Both the position numbers and the translations under genes were made by a program. This document shows, piece by piece, positions 7,050-16,559 of a stretch of 47,063 bases of DNA (positions within the stretch are counted from its first letter, which is position 1; each line of letters opens with the position of its first letter). Location of the stretch: assembly GCA_028872955.1 (NCBI GenBank), contig JAGWNX010000022.1, positions 1-47,063 of the forward strand. Direction: 5' to 3'. The notes under the pieces were generated by a model. It was not told the DNA's origin, ran no database searches, and saw only the letters and a program-made list of their open reading frames with translations. Source of the DNA: Acidobacteriota bacterium (GTDB lineage: Bacteria; Acidobacteriota; Terriglobia; Terriglobales; Acidobacteriaceae).

Positions 7050-8300
7050 ATGACTATCTCGGAACTGAAAGAGCACAACATTGCGGAGCTGAGCAAGCTC
7101 GCGCGCGGACTCGACATTGCTGGCACCAGCGGCCTGCGCAAGCAGGACCTCATCTTCAAGATTCTGCAGGCCCAGAGCGAGAAGGAGGGCCACATCTTCG
7201 CCGAGGGCGTGCTGGAGATTCTGCCCGATGGCTATGGCTTCCTGCGCTCGCCGGACTACAACTACCTGCCCGGCCCGGACGATATCTACGTCTCGCCCTC
7301 GCAGATCCGCAAGTTTGACCTGAAGACCGGTGACACCATCAGCGGTAACGTTCGCCCCCCGCACGAGGGCGAGAAGTACTTTGCGCTGGTCAAAATTGAG
7401 GCCATCAACTTCGAGTCGCCCGAAGAGACGCGCAACAAGATTCTGTTCGACAATCTGACTCCGTTGTACGCCGCCGAGCGCGTGAAGATGGAGACGGTGC
7501 GCGAGAACCTCTCGGGCCGGGTGATGGACCTGTTGACCCCGGTAGGCAAGGGACAGCGCGGCCTGATCGTCGCTCCGCCACGCACGGGTAAGACGATGCT
7601 GCTGCAGTCGATCGCCAACAGCATTACCTCCAACCACCCCGAGGTGGTGCTGATTGTGCTGCTGATCGACGAGCGCCCGGAAGAAGTGACGGACATGCAG
7701 CGTTCGGTGAAGGGTGAGGTGATCTCTTCGACCTTTGACGAGCCCGCAGCCCGCCACGTGCAGGTAGCCGAGATGGTGATCGAGAAGGCCAAGCGCCTGG
7801 TGGAGCACAAGCGTGATGTGGTCATCCTGCTGGACTCCATCACACGCCTGGCTCGCGCCTACAACACGATTGTGCCGCCTTCGGGCAAGGTACTCTCGGG
7901 CGGTGTGGACTCCAACGCGCTCCAGCGCCCGAAGCGCTTCTTTGGCGCGGCCCGCAACATTGAAGAGGGCGGTTCGCTCACGATCATCGCCACGGCGCTG
8001 GTGGATACAGGCTCGCGCATGGACGAGGTGATCTTCGAGGAGTTCAAGGGCACGGGCAACATGGAAGTGATCCTGGACCGCAAGCTGGTCGACAAGCGCG
8101 TCTTCCCGGCGATCGATATTCAGCGTTCCGGCACGCGTAAGGAAGAGCTGCTGATTCCGAAGGAAGACCTGCAGCGCATCTGGATCCTGCGCAAGGTGCT
8201 CAATCCGCTCTCGCCGGTTGAGGCCATGGAACTGCTGACCGACAAGCTGGCCAAGACCCGCAATAACAGCGAGTTTCTGCACAACATGAACTCTCTGTAG
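7050..8300 (+). CDS. rho: Transcription termination factor Rho
   Basis: 416 aa, the normal length of a Rho without large insertions. Hexameric RNA helicase that ends transcription at C-rich sites. N-terminal SAP-like helical domain (1-45, [20 protein letters not shown]), cold-shock-fold RNA-binding domain with the RNP1-like DGYGFLRS (60-67), Walker A APPRTGKT (175-182), Walker B VVILLD (257-262), the Q-loop [20 protein letters not shown] (284-303) and the arginine-containing SGTRKEE near 360. ATG 7050 has only a weak AAGG ribosome site, consistent with controlled expression from the C-rich leader. Followed by a strong UUCG-loop terminator. Confidence 0.97.
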   Translation: MTISELKEHNIAELSKLARGLDIAGTSGLRKQDLIFKILQAQSEKEGHIFAEGVLEILPDGYGFLRSPDYNYLPGPDDIYVSPSQIRKFDLKTGDTISGNVRPPHEGEKYFALVKIEAINFESPEETRNKILFDNLTPLYAAERVKMETVRENLSGRVMDLLTPVGKGQRGLIVAPPRTGKTMLLQSIANSITSNHPEVVLIVLLIDERPEEVTDMQRSVKGEVISSTFDEPAARHVQVAEMVIEKAKRLVEHKRDVVILLDSITRLARAYNTIVPPSGKVLSGGVDSNALQRPKRFFGAARNIEEGGSLTIIATALVDTGSRMDEVIFEEFKGTGNMEVILDRKLVDKRVFPAIDIQRSGTRKEELLIPKEDLQRIWILRKVLNPLSPVEAMELLTDKLAKTRNNSEFLHNMNSL

Positions 8301-8324
8301 CCACGCAGTTCGACGCATGCAATG

Positions 8325-8356
8325 AGAGCGCAGCCTTCGGGCTGCGCTCTTGCTCT
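8325..8356. terminator. rho terminator, convergent with ribE
   Basis: A perfect 11-bp stem (8325-8335 with 8340-8350) closed by the very stable TTCG tetraloop, followed by TGCTCTTC. It lies 25 nt after the rho stop and 34 nt from the ribE stop on the other strand, so it may serve both. Confidence 0.75.
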
Positions 8357-8389
8357 TCAGGGCAGGCTGGTACGGGATGCTGGTGAGGC

Positions 8390-9040
8390 CTAGTAGCCGT
8401 TCGCCAGCAGGTAGGCCTCGGTCAGCTCAAACGTCGCGGGCTTGCGGTACTGCTGTGCGGCATAGCGCGCCAGGACGTCCGTCTCGATGTTGACGCGGGC
8501 GCCGGGCTGAAGTGTTGCCAGATGGGTGACCGCGTAGGTGTGCGGAATGATCGCGATCTCAACGATATTCTCGTGCAGCGCCGCGACGGTGAGTGAGATG
8601 CCGTCTACGGTGATAGAGCCTTGCGAGACGACGTAGCGCAGCAGCTCCTCCGGCAGCGCCAGTCGCAGCCGCCAGTCGGTCTCGTCCGCGCCTGGGGTGA
8701 TGGGGATGAGCGAGACCAGGGTGGCGGTTCCATCCACGTGGCCCTGCACCACGTGTCCGCCCAGCGGCGAGCCGGCCGGTGTCGGCAGCTCCAGGTTGAC
8801 CGTGCTGCCGGGGTACAGCTCGGCGAGCGTGGTGCGCTCCATGGTCTCGGCGGCCAGGTCTGCGGAGAAGTTGTCGGGGCGGATGTCGAGAGCTGTGAGG
8901 CACACGCCGTTGACGGCGATGCTATCGCCCTCGCGCAGCCTGGGGGCCAGCACGGGGGCCAGGATGGTGATGCGCGTGGCCCCGGCGGTGGGGGTGGTGG
9001 CGAGCAGCGTGCCGGTCGACTCGATAAGGCCTGTGAACAT
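8390..9040 (-). CDS. ribE: Riboflavin synthase alpha subunit
   Basis: 216 aa. Dismutates two 6,7-dimethyl-8-ribityllumazine molecules to riboflavin in the cytoplasm. Two tandem lumazine-binding repeats are visible: the first starts at MFTGLIESTG and contains GDSIAVNGVCLT, the second contains GGHVVQGHVDGTATL and GSITVDGISLTV. Both repeats and the start MFTGL are diagnostic. It begins 42 nt after the ribD stop, so ribD-ribE form an operon. No FMN riboswitch is visible upstream of ribD. The symbol is ribE or ribC depending on convention. Confidence 0.95.
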   Translation of the reverse strand: MFTGLIESTGTLLATTPTAGATRITILAPVLAPRLREGDSIAVNGVCLTALDIRPDNFSADLAAETMERTTLAELYPGSTVNLELPTPAGSPLGGHVVQGHVDGTATLVSLIPITPGADETDWRLRLALPEELLRYVVSQGSITVDGISLTVAALHENIVEIAIIPHTYAVTHLATLQPGARVNIETDVLARYAAQQYRKPATFELTEAYLLANGY

Positions 9041-9082
9041 GGTTCTATTCTAGAAGCTTTATTCGGCGCGGTCTTGTGTCTC

Positions 9083-10246
9083 TCATCCCTCGGCCTGCAA
9101 CGCCTGCCAGGGATCGTGCAGGTAGCCGATCAGCAAGGCATCTGGCCCCAGCGTACGGTTCGTGGTGCGGCGCAGGCTCTGCTGCAGCAGGTAGGGCGAG
9201 GCTACCCCGGAGGCGAACGGTACGGCATCCTCGCCCAGCTCGGTCTCACCAAAGAAGAGCATCGCCTGGTCGACCAGGCCCTGGGCAAGAAACGCTCCGT
9301 TGATCTCGGCCCCGGCCTCCAGCAGCAGGCTCAGGATGTCGCGCCTGGCCAACTCGTCCAGCAGAGCCTTCAGGCTTAGCCGGTCGTGGTCCATGGGCAG
9401 CGCGAGCAACTCCGCACCTGCGGCTGTCAGCGCAGACCGCTGCTGCTGCTGCGCGCTGTGGCTGTGGACCAGCAGCAGGTCGCGATCTGCGGTGCGTACC
9501 AGTTGTGACGTGAGCGGGGTGCGCAGCTGGCTGTCGAGCACGACGCGCAGCAGCCGACGCCGACGGGGCAGGCCGGAGCGATCCGTTAGCGCCGGGTCGT
9601 CTGCAAGTACGGTGCCGATGCCGGTCAGCACGGCATCCTGGGTATGGCGAATCGTCTGCACATACGCACGCGCTACCGGGCCGGTGATCCACACCGGGTG
9701 CGCACCGGTGCGGCGACTGGGGTTCGGAGCAAGCTTGCCATCCACCGAGAGCGCAGCCTTCAGCGTGACGAAGGGCCTGCGCTGCTGCATGACGTGGGCG
9801 AAGGCGTCGTTCAGCCGGCGGGCGGGCTCCGCAAGCAGGCCGACCTGCACGGCGACGCCAGCGGCACGCAGACGCGCGATACCCCGGCCGCGAACCAGCG
9901 GATTCGGGTCTGCCGTGGCGACGACGCAGCGCGCGATGCCGGCGGCCAGCAGCGCATCGGCACAGGGGCCGGTGCGTCCGTGGTGGCTGCAGGGCTCCAG
10001 GGTGACGTAGGCTGTAGCGCCAGACGTGCTGTGGCCACGTGCGGCGGCCTGCTTCAGTGCGGCGATCTCCGCGTGGTCGCGCTGGTCGTAGAGGTGGGCT
10101 CCCTCGGCCAGCACGTCTGCACCACGGGCCAGCACGCAGCCCACGGTGGGGTTGGGGCTGGCCAGGCCGCAGGCCTCAGCAGCCAGTTGCAGCGCGCGCG
10201 TCATGCACTGCTCGTCAAACGCCGTGAAGGATGCCTCGGAGGTCAT
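9083..10246 (-). CDS. ribD: Bifunctional riboflavin biosynthesis deaminase/reductase RibD
   Basis: 387 aa. Deaminates the GTP-derived pyrimidine and then reduces its ribose side chain. N-terminal cytidine-deaminase-like domain with NPTVGCVL (32-39), the zinc/catalytic motif HAE (His58, Glu60) and PCSHHGRTGPC (Cys86, Cys95), then the RibD_C reductase domain from about residue 160 (LKAALSVDGKLA, GIGTVLADDPALTDR, LLLEAGAEINGAFL). First gene of a two-gene rib operon with ribE downstream. The C-terminal reductase part is somewhat divergent but complete. Confidence 0.95.
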   Translation of the reverse strand: MTSEASFTAFDEQCMTRALQLAAEACGLASPNPTVGCVLARGADVLAEGAHLYDQRDHAEIAALKQAAARGHSTSGATAYVTLEPCSHHGRTGPCADALLAAGIARCVVATADPNPLVRGRGIARLRAAGVAVQVGLLAEPARRLNDAFAHVMQQRRPFVTLKAALSVDGKLAPNPSRRTGAHPVWITGPVARAYVQTIRHTQDAVLTGIGTVLADDPALTDRSGLPRRRRLLRVVLDSQLRTPLTSQLVRTADRDLLLVHSHSAQQQQRSALTAAGAELLALPMDHDRLSLKALLDELARRDILSLLLEAGAEINGAFLAQGLVDQAMLFFGETELGEDAVPFASGVASPYLLQQSLRRTTNRTLGPDALLIGYLHDPWQALQAEG

Positions 10247-10320
10247 GAAGAGAGCATAGCTGAGACCGACCGCAGTGCCGCGGGCGTCTGTGCCGCGTAG
10301 TATGGTGCGGGAGCATGCGG

Positions 10321-11181
10321 ATGAGAATCGGCGTCAGTGGATTTGCATGGGCAACGCGGTTTGGGACCAGGTACCTTTCCGTGCTGGAGCCGCTGCGGGC
10401 TGCGGGCATTGAGGTCTTCGAGATCGGCGTCTTCGAGCCAGATCAGGTTCCGGCCGCTGCGCTGCGCCGGGCGATGGAGGCCGCCGGACTGCAGGCCTCC
10501 GTGTGTGCCATTCTGCCGGCGGGCATCAATCCCATCAGCCCGGTAGCAGCCGAGCGACGGCGCGCGCAGCAGCACCTGCAGCGCGTGATTGCCGTAGCGG
10601 CGGAGATGGGTGCGAGCATCGTAGGCGGGCCGGTGTATGCGCCCATCGGCTACCTGCCCGGGCATCGCCCAACCCCGGAGGAGTGGCAGTGGATGGCGGA
10701 GCTGCTCCACGCGACGACCGCCTCGCTGGATGCCTATGGCGTGACCCTGTGCCTGGAGCCGGTGAACCGCGCGGAGACGCACATTGTGCGTACGGCGGCC
10801 GATGCCCGGCGGCTGTGCGAGTCTGTGCCGCACCCACGCATCGGCGTTACCCTGGACACCTTTCACGCCAACATCGAAGAGAAGAGCCTGCCGGGCGCGA
10901 TACGCCTGCTGGGACCGCTGCTGCGGCACGTCCACGTCAGCGAGAATGATCGCGGCATTCCGGGCACCGGGCAGGTGGATCTGCCGGTCATGATCGCCGC
11001 GCTGCGCGAGACCGGCTACGCAGGCTGCCTGCTGCTGGAAGGCTTTGGCTATCTGGCGGAGGAGCGGGAGGCCCCAGGCTGGCTATGGGCAGAGCAGGAC
11101 GTGACCCCGGAGCGTGTGGCGCTCGAGGGTGCCGCCTGCCTGCGGCGCTTGCTGCAGCAGCCGGGCCACACCGCGCGCTGA
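10321..11181 (+). CDS. Sugar epimerase of the D-tagatose/D-psicose 3-epimerase-like TIM-barrel family
   Basis: 286 aa, xylose-isomerase-like TIM barrel. The metal and catalytic set is intact: Glu146 (CLEPVNR), Asp179 (TLDTFHANIEE), His205 (HVHVSEND), Arg211 (NDRGIPG) and Glu240 (LLEGFG). From memory, these line up with the ketose 3-epimerases of Pseudomonas cichorii and Agrobacterium at a constant offset, which favours a ketose 3-epimerase over a generic isomerase. The exact sugar cannot be told. ATG 10321 is preferred to ATG 10315 because GGGAG then sits at normal spacing. Divergent from ribD, convergent with the REC-EAL gene. Confidence 0.8.
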   Translation: MRIGVSGFAWATRFGTRYLSVLEPLRAAGIEVFEIGVFEPDQVPAAALRRAMEAAGLQASVCAILPAGINPISPVAAERRRAQQHLQRVIAVAAEMGASIVGGPVYAPIGYLPGHRPTPEEWQWMAELLHATTASLDAYGVTLCLEPVNRAETHIVRTAADARRLCESVPHPRIGVTLDTFHANIEEKSLPGAIRLLGPLLRHVHVSENDRGIPGTGQVDLPVMIAALRETGYAGCLLLEGFGYLAEEREAPGWLWAEQDVTPERVALEGAACLRRLLQQPGHTAR

Positions 11182-11220
11182 GCCGCGACGGTGGAGAATC
11201 GTGCCGCGATCGCCGGCTTG

Positions 11221-11238
11221 GCGCAGGGAGCACTGCGC
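11221..11238. terminator. Weak hairpin between convergent genes
   Basis: A 6-bp GC-rich stem (11221-11226 with 11233-11238) lies between the epimerase stop (11181) and the REC-EAL stop (11242). No good T tract follows on either strand, so a terminator role is only suggested by position. Confidence 0.3.
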
Positions 11239-11241
11239 GCG

Positions 11242-12447
11242 TCATTGGATCGAGCTGGAGGAGAGGTCCGGAAGTCGGACGGGCGACTGCAACCATTGCA
11301 CCAGATCGTCTGGCGGCAAGGGCTTGCTGAAGTAGTAGCCCTGGGCGATGTCGCACTTCATCTGCTGCAGCAGGTCAAGCTGCTCGGCCGTCTCCACGCC
11401 CTCGGCGATGACACGCATATTCAGTTCGTGTCCTATCTCGATGGTCTTGTGCACCATCACGCGGTCGCTGTCGTTGGAGAGCATCGTCTGCACAAAGCCG
11501 CGATCAATCTTCAGCTCCGTGGCAGGGATGCGTCGCAGCTGCTGCATCATGGAGTAGCCAGTGCCAAAGTCGTCGATGGAGAGCTGGAAGCCTTTCATGC
11601 GCAGACGGGTCAGCACATCCAGCGTGTGCGTCAGCTCCTGGATGAGGCCGCTCTCCGTAATTTCGAAGATGGTGCGCGCTGTGGGCATGTTCTGGTCGCG
11701 CATCAGTTTCAGCACGGTGTCCGGAAAGCGGAGGTCGTGCAGTGAGTAGGCTGAGATGTTGATGGAGAGCGCAATCGGGCGACCCGTGTGCGAGGTAAAG
11801 CGGGGGATCTCACGCAGCCCTTTGCGGATGACGATCCAGCTTAGATCATCGATCAGCTTCAACTCCTCAACGCGGCTGATAAAGTCATCCGGAAAGATGA
11901 GCCCTCGCGTCGGATGCTGCCAGCGCACCAGTGCCTCCACGCCAACCACTTCGCGCGTCGCCAGATCAACCTGAGGCTGATAATGCAGCACGAACTCATC
12001 CTCTCGGATCGCGCGGCAAACCTCCTCTTCGCTGGCGAGTTGTGGCGTCCGTTGCGGTCGAATGGCGGATGTGGTGGCCTTCTGCCGGTAAAAGATGTGC
12101 TCCAGATCAGCCAGGCGAAATGGCTTGTGCAAGCGGGCCACAACGTGAAGCCCTAAGCTCATCGCCCATTGCTCGGCCGTCTCGATCACGCGCTTCTCCA
12201 GGCCGCTCATTAGAACAATGTCGGCGCGGCACTGGCGTTCGCCCAGGATGCGCAGCAGTTCTATGCCATCCACCTCCGGCATCACCAGGTCGAGGAAGAG
12301 CAGGGAGGTATCTTCGGTTAGTTTCTCCAGAAACTCACTTGCGCGCGTTGTAGCGCAGGCGCGCATGCCCATGATGGTGGCAGCATCCACAATAAAGCTG
12401 CCTGAGTCGGCCTCGTCGTCAATGATCAATATGCTCGGCTGGGACAA
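11242..12447 (-). CDS. REC-EAL response regulator, c-di-GMP phosphodiesterase
   Basis: 401 aa. N-terminal receiver domain with Asp10/Asp11 and phosphoacceptor Asp53 (LFLDLVMP), then an EAL domain from about 140. The residues needed to hydrolyse c-di-GMP are all present: EAL at 171-173, Asn230, Glu262, Asp292-Asp293 (IDDFGTGYS), Lys313 (KIDRGF), Glu349 (EGVET) and Gln369. It should therefore be an active phosphodiesterase gated by phosphorylation. The start is TTG at 12447, supported by AAGGAG 6 nt upstream. It follows the MHYT hybrid kinase by 33 nt on the same strand, which makes that kinase its likely partner. Confidence 0.93.
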   Translation of the reverse strand: MSQPSILIIDDEADSGSFIVDAATIMGMRACATTRASEFLEKLTEDTSLLFLDLVMPEVDGIELLRILGERQCRADIVLMSGLEKRVIETAEQWAMSLGLHVVARLHKPFRLADLEHIFYRQKATTSAIRPQRTPQLASEEEVCRAIREDEFVLHYQPQVDLATREVVGVEALVRWQHPTRGLIFPDDFISRVEELKLIDDLSWIVIRKGLREIPRFTSHTGRPIALSINISAYSLHDLRFPDTVLKLMRDQNMPTARTIFEITESGLIQELTHTLDVLTRLRMKGFQLSIDDFGTGYSMMQQLRRIPATELKIDRGFVQTMLSNDSDRVMVHKTIEIGHELNMRVIAEGVETAEQLDLLQQMKCDIAQGYYFSKPLPPDDLVQWLQSPVRLPDLSSSSIQ

Positions 12448-12480
12448 GGTGATCTCCTTCCCGCAAACCTTACCTGCTAA

Positions 12481-15210
12481 TTAGGACATAGCATTGGGCC
12501 CGTTCGCTGTGACTGTCGACACATCGTTTGCTGCAGCTCGACCGGCAAGGGCTTGCAATGCGGTCGAGCAAAGATCTTTCCGCAGGTACGGCTTCATCAA
12601 GAGCGGCGCGTCGTTGATGGTGGCGTACTTTTCTGCCAGCACGTCGGCAGAGAAGCCCGAGCAGAAGATGATTGCAATCTCGGGATGCACCTGCCGCGCG
12701 CGCTCTGCCAGGCGTGCTCCGTTCAGGCTGCCGGGCATGATGATGTCTGTTACCAGCAGGTCAATGTGCGGGTGTGCTGCCAGCACGGCAACAGCCGCCT
12801 CGCCACCCTGCGCCGTAAGGACTGTGAGGCCTGCCGAGCGGAGATACTCAGCTCCGACCTCCAGCAGATCCCGCTCGTCATCGACTAACAGCACCTTGGC
12901 ATCGAGAGGCGCCGGTGCGGAGTCCTGATAGGCTCTACGCGTCCCGGAGCTCTTAAAGTCGCGGATAGGCAGGTACAGCGAGAGGATGGTGCCGTGGCCA
13001 ACCTCGCTGTACAACGTCACGTGGCCACCGGACTGCTTGGCAAAGCCATACACCATGGGCAGGCCCAGGCCCGTGCCTTTGCCTCTGGGCTTGGTCGTGT
13101 AGAAGGGCTCGAACGCGCGTTCGACAACCTCAGGCGGCATTCCGGTTCCAGTATCGGAGACGGAGATGACTGCGTAATTGCCGGGTTCAAGCCGACGTGC
13201 TCGAACGGCAGAGAAGGAATCGTCAAGCGAGCGCTGGTGGGTGACGATGGAGAGGTGTCCGCCGTCTGGCATCGCATCGCGCGCGTTGACCACCAGGTTC
13301 AACAGCGCGCTCTCCAGCCGTGGTTCATCCACAAACACCATCGGCAGATTGGGTGCAAAGTGGGTGGTGACTTCAATCTCTGGTCCTAGCGCGCGCGCAG
13401 CAAGCTCCAGCATGTTCCGGGTGGCCGCTTCCAGCGAGGTTGCGGTGGGCTTAAGGTCCTGTTTACTGGCAAAGGCCAGCAGTCTGCGGGTCAGGTCCGC
13501 GCCGCGATTTGCGGCCTTCTGCGCGGTCTCGATCCGCTTGTGGACGTCGGGCAGGTCGGCGACCATCCTATCCAGCAGGTCAAGGTTTCCCAGGATGACA
13601 CCGAGCAGATTGTTGAAGTCATGGGCGATGCCGCCGGTCAGCTGGCCGATCGCCTCCAGCTTCTGGCTCTGCAGCAACTGCTGCTCCAGGGATTTGGTGG
13701 CGGTAATGTCGCGTGCGATCTTGGAGGCGCCGATCACCTTGCCGCGCGCGTCTCGGATAGGTGAGATGGTCAGGGAGACGTCAATCTCCCGTCCGTCCTT
13801 GGTACGGCGAACGGTGGAGAAGTGCTCTACCGTCTGGTTCTGCAGAATCTTTTGGAGGATATCTTCCTCTTCGTCCATGCGTGAGGGAGGAAGCAGACGT
13901 CGGATGGACTCACCGACCATCTCACTGGCGCTGTAGCCGAAGATCTTCTCCGCACCACGATTCCAGGATGTGATGATGCCGGTCGTATCCTTGCCGATGA
14001 TGGCGTCGTCGGAAGACTCAACAATCGCTGCCAGGCGTTGACGTTCCTGATCCAGCCGCCGAGGCTCTGTTGTCTCCCGGAAGCTGACAAGGATTCGTTC
14101 CAGAGTGCCGCGGTCTCCCAGGATCGGAGTTGCGGTTACTTCACGGCTTGTCATCACACCTGTCGTGCGATCGTGAAAGTACAGCTCTTCGCGGACACAG
14201 GTCTTCAACTCCAGCGCCCGCGTGGCAGGCAACTCGTGCGGCCTGAGCAGAGTGCCGTCTACGGTATAGACGTCATAGCGCCGAATGCAGTACTCGGGCA
14301 GAACGTCTCCGACAGCGATGCCGATCGTCCGCTCGGCCATTGGATTGAGCGTGACCACGCGGGCCGATGGGTCAAGTACCAGCACCCCCTCGCTCATGTT
14401 GTTGAAGACGGCTTGCAGTTGGCGTTTGCTCTCCGTAATCTGCCGGGTCTGCGCGCTCAGGTGGCGATGAACGGTTGCCATCAGGATCGACGCAGTCAGC
14501 AGGATGGCGGCGCAGGTGACGATCAGCATCAGATCGAACAGGCGCACCGGCATGGCTCGCTGCATCGAGCCGTGGAAGTGATCCATGGCTTCGAAGTGCA
14601 TGGATGCCATGCCGACATAGTGCATCCACGGAATGGTGAGGCCGAGCAGCACCGCAGAGGTGAACTTGACGGCAGGGCCCTGGCCCGACTTGCGACGGAA
14701 GCGACGAATCAGCGCAATCGCAAGGAACGAGGAGAAGATGCTGACTGCGATGGAGGCCGCCACGATCCGGGGCGAGTAGACACACATCGCCTTCATCCGC
14801 ATGGCCGCCATGCCGGAGTAGTGCATGGAGGCAATGCCCCCACCAAGCACGATCGAGCCCATCACCATGGCGAGCCGGCTTATGTTCCGGCGGGCAACCA
14901 GCGCCAGCGTGATGGCACTGGCGACGGCCGCAGGAACAAGGGAGAGCCCCATCTGCAACCAGTCAAAGTAGACGGGAATGGCCAGATGGTAGGCCTCCAT
15001 CCCCACATAGTGCATGGTCCAGATGCCCATGCCCATGGAGAGCGAGCCCCAGGTGAGCCAGCCCAGCTGGGCAAGTCCGCGGGATGCGGACACACGCTCT
15101 GCCAGATCGAGCGTCGCATAGGCTGCGTACACCGCGACGACAATGGAGAACAGCACCATTGGCGCACTGTAGTAACCCGGGATAACCTGCGTTGGGCTGA
15201 GCATGAGCAT
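12481..15210 (-). CDS. MHYT-PAS-PAS hybrid sensor histidine kinase
   Basis: 909 aa. The N-terminal membrane sensor has seven hydrophobic segments and three MHYT motifs (66-71, 129-134, 196-201: MHYVGM, MHYSGM, MHYVGM), proposed in this family to bind copper and sense O2, CO or NO. Two PAS domains follow (about 262-385 and 390-505), then HisKA with the H-box GGIAHDFNNLLG (His530), HATPase with Asn642, Asp686 (SDTGTGM) and GTGLGL (712-717), and a C-terminal receiver with Asp822 (VTDIIMP) and Lys873. Starts at ATG 15210 with AGAGG upstream. It forms a two-gene unit with the REC-EAL phosphodiesterase. The signal sensed is inferred from the domain only. Confidence 0.92.
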   Translation of the reverse strand: MLMLSPTQVIPGYYSAPMVLFSIVVAVYAAYATLDLAERVSASRGLAQLGWLTWGSLSMGMGIWTMHYVGMEAYHLAIPVYFDWLQMGLSLVPAAVASAITLALVARRNISRLAMVMGSIVLGGGIASMHYSGMAAMRMKAMCVYSPRIVAASIAVSIFSSFLAIALIRRFRRKSGQGPAVKFTSAVLLGLTIPWMHYVGMASMHFEAMDHFHGSMQRAMPVRLFDLMLIVTCAAILLTASILMATVHRHLSAQTRQITESKRQLQAVFNNMSEGVLVLDPSARVVTLNPMAERTIGIAVGDVLPEYCIRRYDVYTVDGTLLRPHELPATRALELKTCVREELYFHDRTTGVMTSREVTATPILGDRGTLERILVSFRETTEPRRLDQERQRLAAIVESSDDAIIGKDTTGIITSWNRGAEKIFGYSASEMVGESIRRLLPPSRMDEEEDILQKILQNQTVEHFSTVRRTKDGREIDVSLTISPIRDARGKVIGASKIARDITATKSLEQQLLQSQKLEAIGQLTGGIAHDFNNLLGVILGNLDLLDRMVADLPDVHKRIETAQKAANRGADLTRRLLAFASKQDLKPTATSLEAATRNMLELAARALGPEIEVTTHFAPNLPMVFVDEPRLESALLNLVVNARDAMPDGGHLSIVTHQRSLDDSFSAVRARRLEPGNYAVISVSDTGTGMPPEVVERAFEPFYTTKPRGKGTGLGLPMVYGFAKQSGGHVTLYSEVGHGTILSLYLPIRDFKSSGTRRAYQDSAPAPLDAKVLLVDDERDLLEVGAEYLRSAGLTVLTAQGGEAAVAVLAAHPHIDLLVTDIIMPGSLNGARLAERARQVHPEIAIIFCSGFSADVLAEKYATINDAPLLMKPYLRKDLCSTALQALAGRAAANDVSTVTANGPNAMS

Positions 15211-15405
15211 CGATGCCTCTGGCCAATTTCGACCTATCGTTGGTTGTGCGCTTTAACACAAGCAACTTAAAGGCGAACGTGCATTGCCCTAATGAAAAAT
15301 CTAGTCCTCCGGGTGGGCAAAATCAATCCAGAAATTGGGCGGGATTTGCCACCGACGTGTTACCTGCATACATAATCCTGGTTACTTGAGCAAAAGCATG
15401 GTCCT

Positions 15406-15438
15406 GCGCATGCAGGCACGGGTACAGCCTGCGTGCGC
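15406..15438 (-). terminator. Strong hairpin downstream of ftsY
   Basis: A 12-bp stem with one G-U pair (15406-15417 with 15427-15438) and a 9-nt loop lies about 50 nt after the ftsY stop on the minus strand. It is followed by AGGACCATGCTTTT, so the T run is distant. It is probably an end structure of the cupin-cinA-plsY-gpsA-ftsY transcript; a smaller GGGTAA-GACG-TTACCC hairpin (15463-15478) lies between it and ftsY. Confidence 0.4.
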
Positions 15439-15489
15439 GGGGAAGCTCTGGCGCAGGTTGCAGGGTAAGACGTTACCCGCTTTCGTGGC

Positions 15490-16503
15490 CTAATCGACGA
15501 GAGAGTTGATGAACTGGGTACTGTCGAAGGGGATGAGGTCGTCGATCTTCTCGCCAATGCCGGCGTAGACCACGGGGAGCTTCAGCTCCGTCGCAATGGC
15601 CAGCACGATGCCGCCCTTGGCCGTGCCGTCCAGCTTGGTAAGCACGATGCCGGTGACGTGGGCAGCCTCAGTAAACAGGCGTGCCTGGTGCAGGCCGTTC
15701 TGGCCGGTGGTGGCATCCATCACCAGCAGCGTCTGGTGGGGTGCGCCGGGGATCAGCCGCTCGACGGTGCGGCGCATCTTGTCCAGCTCCTTCATCAGGT
15801 CAGCCTTGGTGTGCAGGCGGCCGGCGGTGTCGGCGATGAGCACCTGGGTGCCGCGCGCTTTGGCTGCGGTGCAGGCGTCGTAGAGCGCGGCCGAGGGATC
15901 GCCTCCCTGGCGGGTCTTGATCACCGGCGTGTTGGAGCGCTGCGCCCACACCTCAAGCTGCTCGATGGCTGCGGCGCGAAAGGTATCTGCAGCGCACAAC
16001 AGCACCGTGCGCGGTTCGGGCCCGGTGGCCAGCAGGTGCGCCAGCTTCCCTGTGGTGGTGGTCTTGCCCGTGCCGTTCACGCCCACCATCATGATGACCT
16101 CGGGCGGTGTCGCCGGTGCAGACGCGGGATGGGCTACGCTGTCCAGAATCTGCTGCAGCTCCGCCTTCAACAGCCGCTTCAGCTCTTCGCCACCCTGGAT
16201 GCCCTGGCGCAGCGCCCGCTGGCGCAACCGGTCCAGCACCAGCGCGGTGGTGGGGGCCCCCAGGTCAGCCCGCAGCAGCACAGGCTCCAGCTCGTCGAGT
16301 GTGGAGGCGTCTACCTCGCGGGTGAGCGCAACGACGGAGGCGATGGACTCGGCCAGTGACTCGCGCGTGCGCGTCACCGCCTGCTTCATGCGGTCAAAGA
16401 AGCCGCGCTTGCCGGGTTGCGCGGTCTCGGTCTCCGCAGCCTCGGCCGGTGCAGCCGGGCTCTCGGCGGCAGGTGTCTCACGCTTGAAGAAAGAGAAGGC
16501 CAT
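15490..16503 (-). CDS. ftsY: Signal recognition particle receptor FtsY
   Basis: 337 aa. SRP-family GTPase that receives ribosome-nascent-chain-SRP complexes at the inner membrane. Short acidic A domain (about 1-35: PAAESPAAPAEAAETETAQ), helical N domain (35-125), then the G domain: G1 GVNGTGKT (141-148), DTFRAAAIEQL (173-183), G3 DTAGR (225-229), G4 TKLDGTAKGG (289-298) and G5 GIGE (315-318). The sequence DTAGRLHTKADLMKEL is FtsY-type rather than Ffh, and there is no Met-rich M domain. Starts 56 nt after gpsA. Its RNA partner system, ffs, is encoded at 29198. Confidence 0.97.
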   Translation of the reverse strand: MAFSFFKRETPAAESPAAPAEAAETETAQPGKRGFFDRMKQAVTRTRESLAESIASVVALTREVDASTLDELEPVLLRADLGAPTTALVLDRLRQRALRQGIQGGEELKRLLKAELQQILDSVAHPASAPATPPEVIMMVGVNGTGKTTTTGKLAHLLATGPEPRTVLLCAADTFRAAAIEQLEVWAQRSNTPVIKTRQGGDPSAALYDACTAAKARGTQVLIADTAGRLHTKADLMKELDKMRRTVERLIPGAPHQTLLVMDATTGQNGLHQARLFTEAAHVTGIVLTKLDGTAKGGIVLAIATELKLPVVYAGIGEKIDDLIPFDSTQFINSLVD

Positions 16504-16559
16504 ACGGGCTCTAGTCTATCAAGCCGCGCGGCGGGTGACGGAGACCGGCGTCGTTTGCT

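Noticed and set aside
10247-10320. Possible FMN riboswitch before ribD
   Set aside because: The gap of 74 nt is too short and has none of the conserved FMN-element sequence.
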